From: Clostridia bacterium
GTDB taxonomy: Bacteria; Bacillota; Clostridia; Oscillospirales; Butyricicoccaceae
Assembly: GCA_017559995.1 (NCBI GenBank)
Contig: JAFYPP010000041.1
Span: 21,442 to 85,441 of the forward strand
DNA: 64,000 nucleotides
Reading direction: 5' to 3'
Shown: positions 63,668-64,000 of the stretch, one piece after another
How the letters are laid out: every line of letters begins with the position of its first letter
How positions within the stretch are numbered: the stretch's first letter is position 1
Notes under the pieces: model-generated
Databases searched by the model: none
The model's input: the letters and a program-made list of their open reading frames with translations, nothing else
Told to the model about the DNA's origin: nothing
Program-made: the position numbers and the translations under genes

Positions 63668-63705
63668 AATCCTCCCTATGAGAGCTCTCACAGGGAGGAT
63701 TTTTT
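63668..63705. terminator. Terminator after the membrane protein gene
   Basis: Long near-perfect inverted repeat aatcctccct...agggaggatt with an inner tgagag/ctctca palindrome, followed by six T (63700-63705). Confidence 0.85.
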
Positions 63706-63783
63706 GTTTCGCAATCCTGCGGCGCGGTCAATGCGATAAATCGCTTGTACAGAGGCGCGCTCTTTATCCGTTGGCCAACTTGG

Positions 63784-64000
63784 TCAAATACTCTTTACCG
63801 GGTGCAGTTCAATGTATCCCCTTGTGCCGACAGGCTCCAATTGAATACGGGGATTGCTGTCATCCCAAGCATATCCAATGCTTTGAGGGTTGTATTTCTT
63901 GATTGCATCCCATACCTGCTGAATTGCCTCACCAAAGTTTTCCTCTTCAAAAGGTTCGCCCTGGAACATGATGTATTTGCATTTAGGTAGTTCGATGACC
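63784..64000 (-). CDS. AraC-type regulator, C-terminal GyrI-like effector-binding domain (partial)
   Basis: The frame is open to the right edge, so only the last 71 codons are seen. The sequence VIELPKCKYIMFQGEPFEEE, then VWDAIKKYNPQSIGYAW and LEPVGTRGYIELHPVK, is the end of a GyrI-like small-molecule-binding domain such as those fused to AraC/MerR HTH domains. The DNA-binding part would lie beyond base 64000. Ligand unknown. Confidence 0.8.
   Translation of the reverse strand, partial: VIELPKCKYIMFQGEPFEEENFGEAIQQVWDAIKKYNPQSIGYAWDDSNPRIQLEPVGTRGYIELHPVKSI

Overview
The window looks like a chromosomal segment of a GC-rich, anaerobic, endospore-forming clostridium, most likely of the Oscillospiraceae/Ruminococcaceae type. 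The basis is gene content and order, not a database match. It carries the complete spoIIIAA-AH operon, sigK, spoIID with a spoIIQ-like gene, dpaAB, cotJABC, yunB and ypeB, together with clostridial amino-acid fermentation genes (ortAB), a 2-hydroxyacyl-CoA dehydratase activase-type giant protein and ThyX instead of ThyA. No phage, IS element, CRISPR array, rRNA or tRNA was seen; this is core genome with a few accessory genes.

Layout. 1-480: 3' end of ypeB and a terminator. 516-5811: a divergent metabolic locus, with an M20 amidohydrolase and a cupin-XRE regulator on the minus strand facing an NhaC-type antiporter and ortA-ortB on the plus strand. 5810-12746: minus-strand operon alaS, HIT protein, comEC, holA and a Toprim protein. 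12755-19526: minus-strand operon tagA/wecG, thyX, tmk, GNAT, 5-formyl-THF cyclo-ligase, CPBP protease, mltG and a U32 peptidase-family gene with an apparent frameshift. 19531-28315: short mixed transcription units (second CPBP protein, nth, SleB-like hydrolase, pepV, radical SAM protein, nadE, GNAT, variant def, NUDIX, FMN-binding protein). 28423-30344: amidase and cotJABC.

30350-45011 is the conserved clostridial block read on the minus strand: a Spo0A-like regulator, spoIIIAA-AH, asp23, nusB, a TsaD paralogue, xseA, xseB, ispA, dxs, tlyA, nadK, argR and recN. The spoIVB-spo0A pair that often follows recN is not there. 45021-50115: the Spo0A-like gene, ligA, yunB, sigK and a lipoprotein. 50129-56028: a small zinc-ribbon protein, the activase-type giant and an AI-2E family transporter. 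56046-58115: a VanX-like dipeptidase and dipicolinate synthase behind a good sigma-K promoter candidate. 58251-60863: murC, a tyrosine phosphatase and a DUF3841-like protein. 60865-62732: spoIID and the spoIIQ-like gene. The window ends with an unknown membrane protein and the 3' end of an AraC/GyrI-type regulator.

How it fits together. The sporulation genes cover engulfment (SpoIID, SpoIIQ-like), the mother-cell/forespore channel (SpoIIIA), late mother-cell transcription (pro-sigma-K), DPA synthesis, coat (CotJ) and germination (YpeB, SleB-like). The most notable oddities are a Spo0A-family protein whose receiver lacks the phosphoacceptor Asp, an ortAB pair paired with an antiporter and without the rest of the ornithine pathway, a ComEC whose beta-lactamase domain has lost its metal motif, an Amidase_3-type protein without its first His motif, and a frameshift in the U32 gene.
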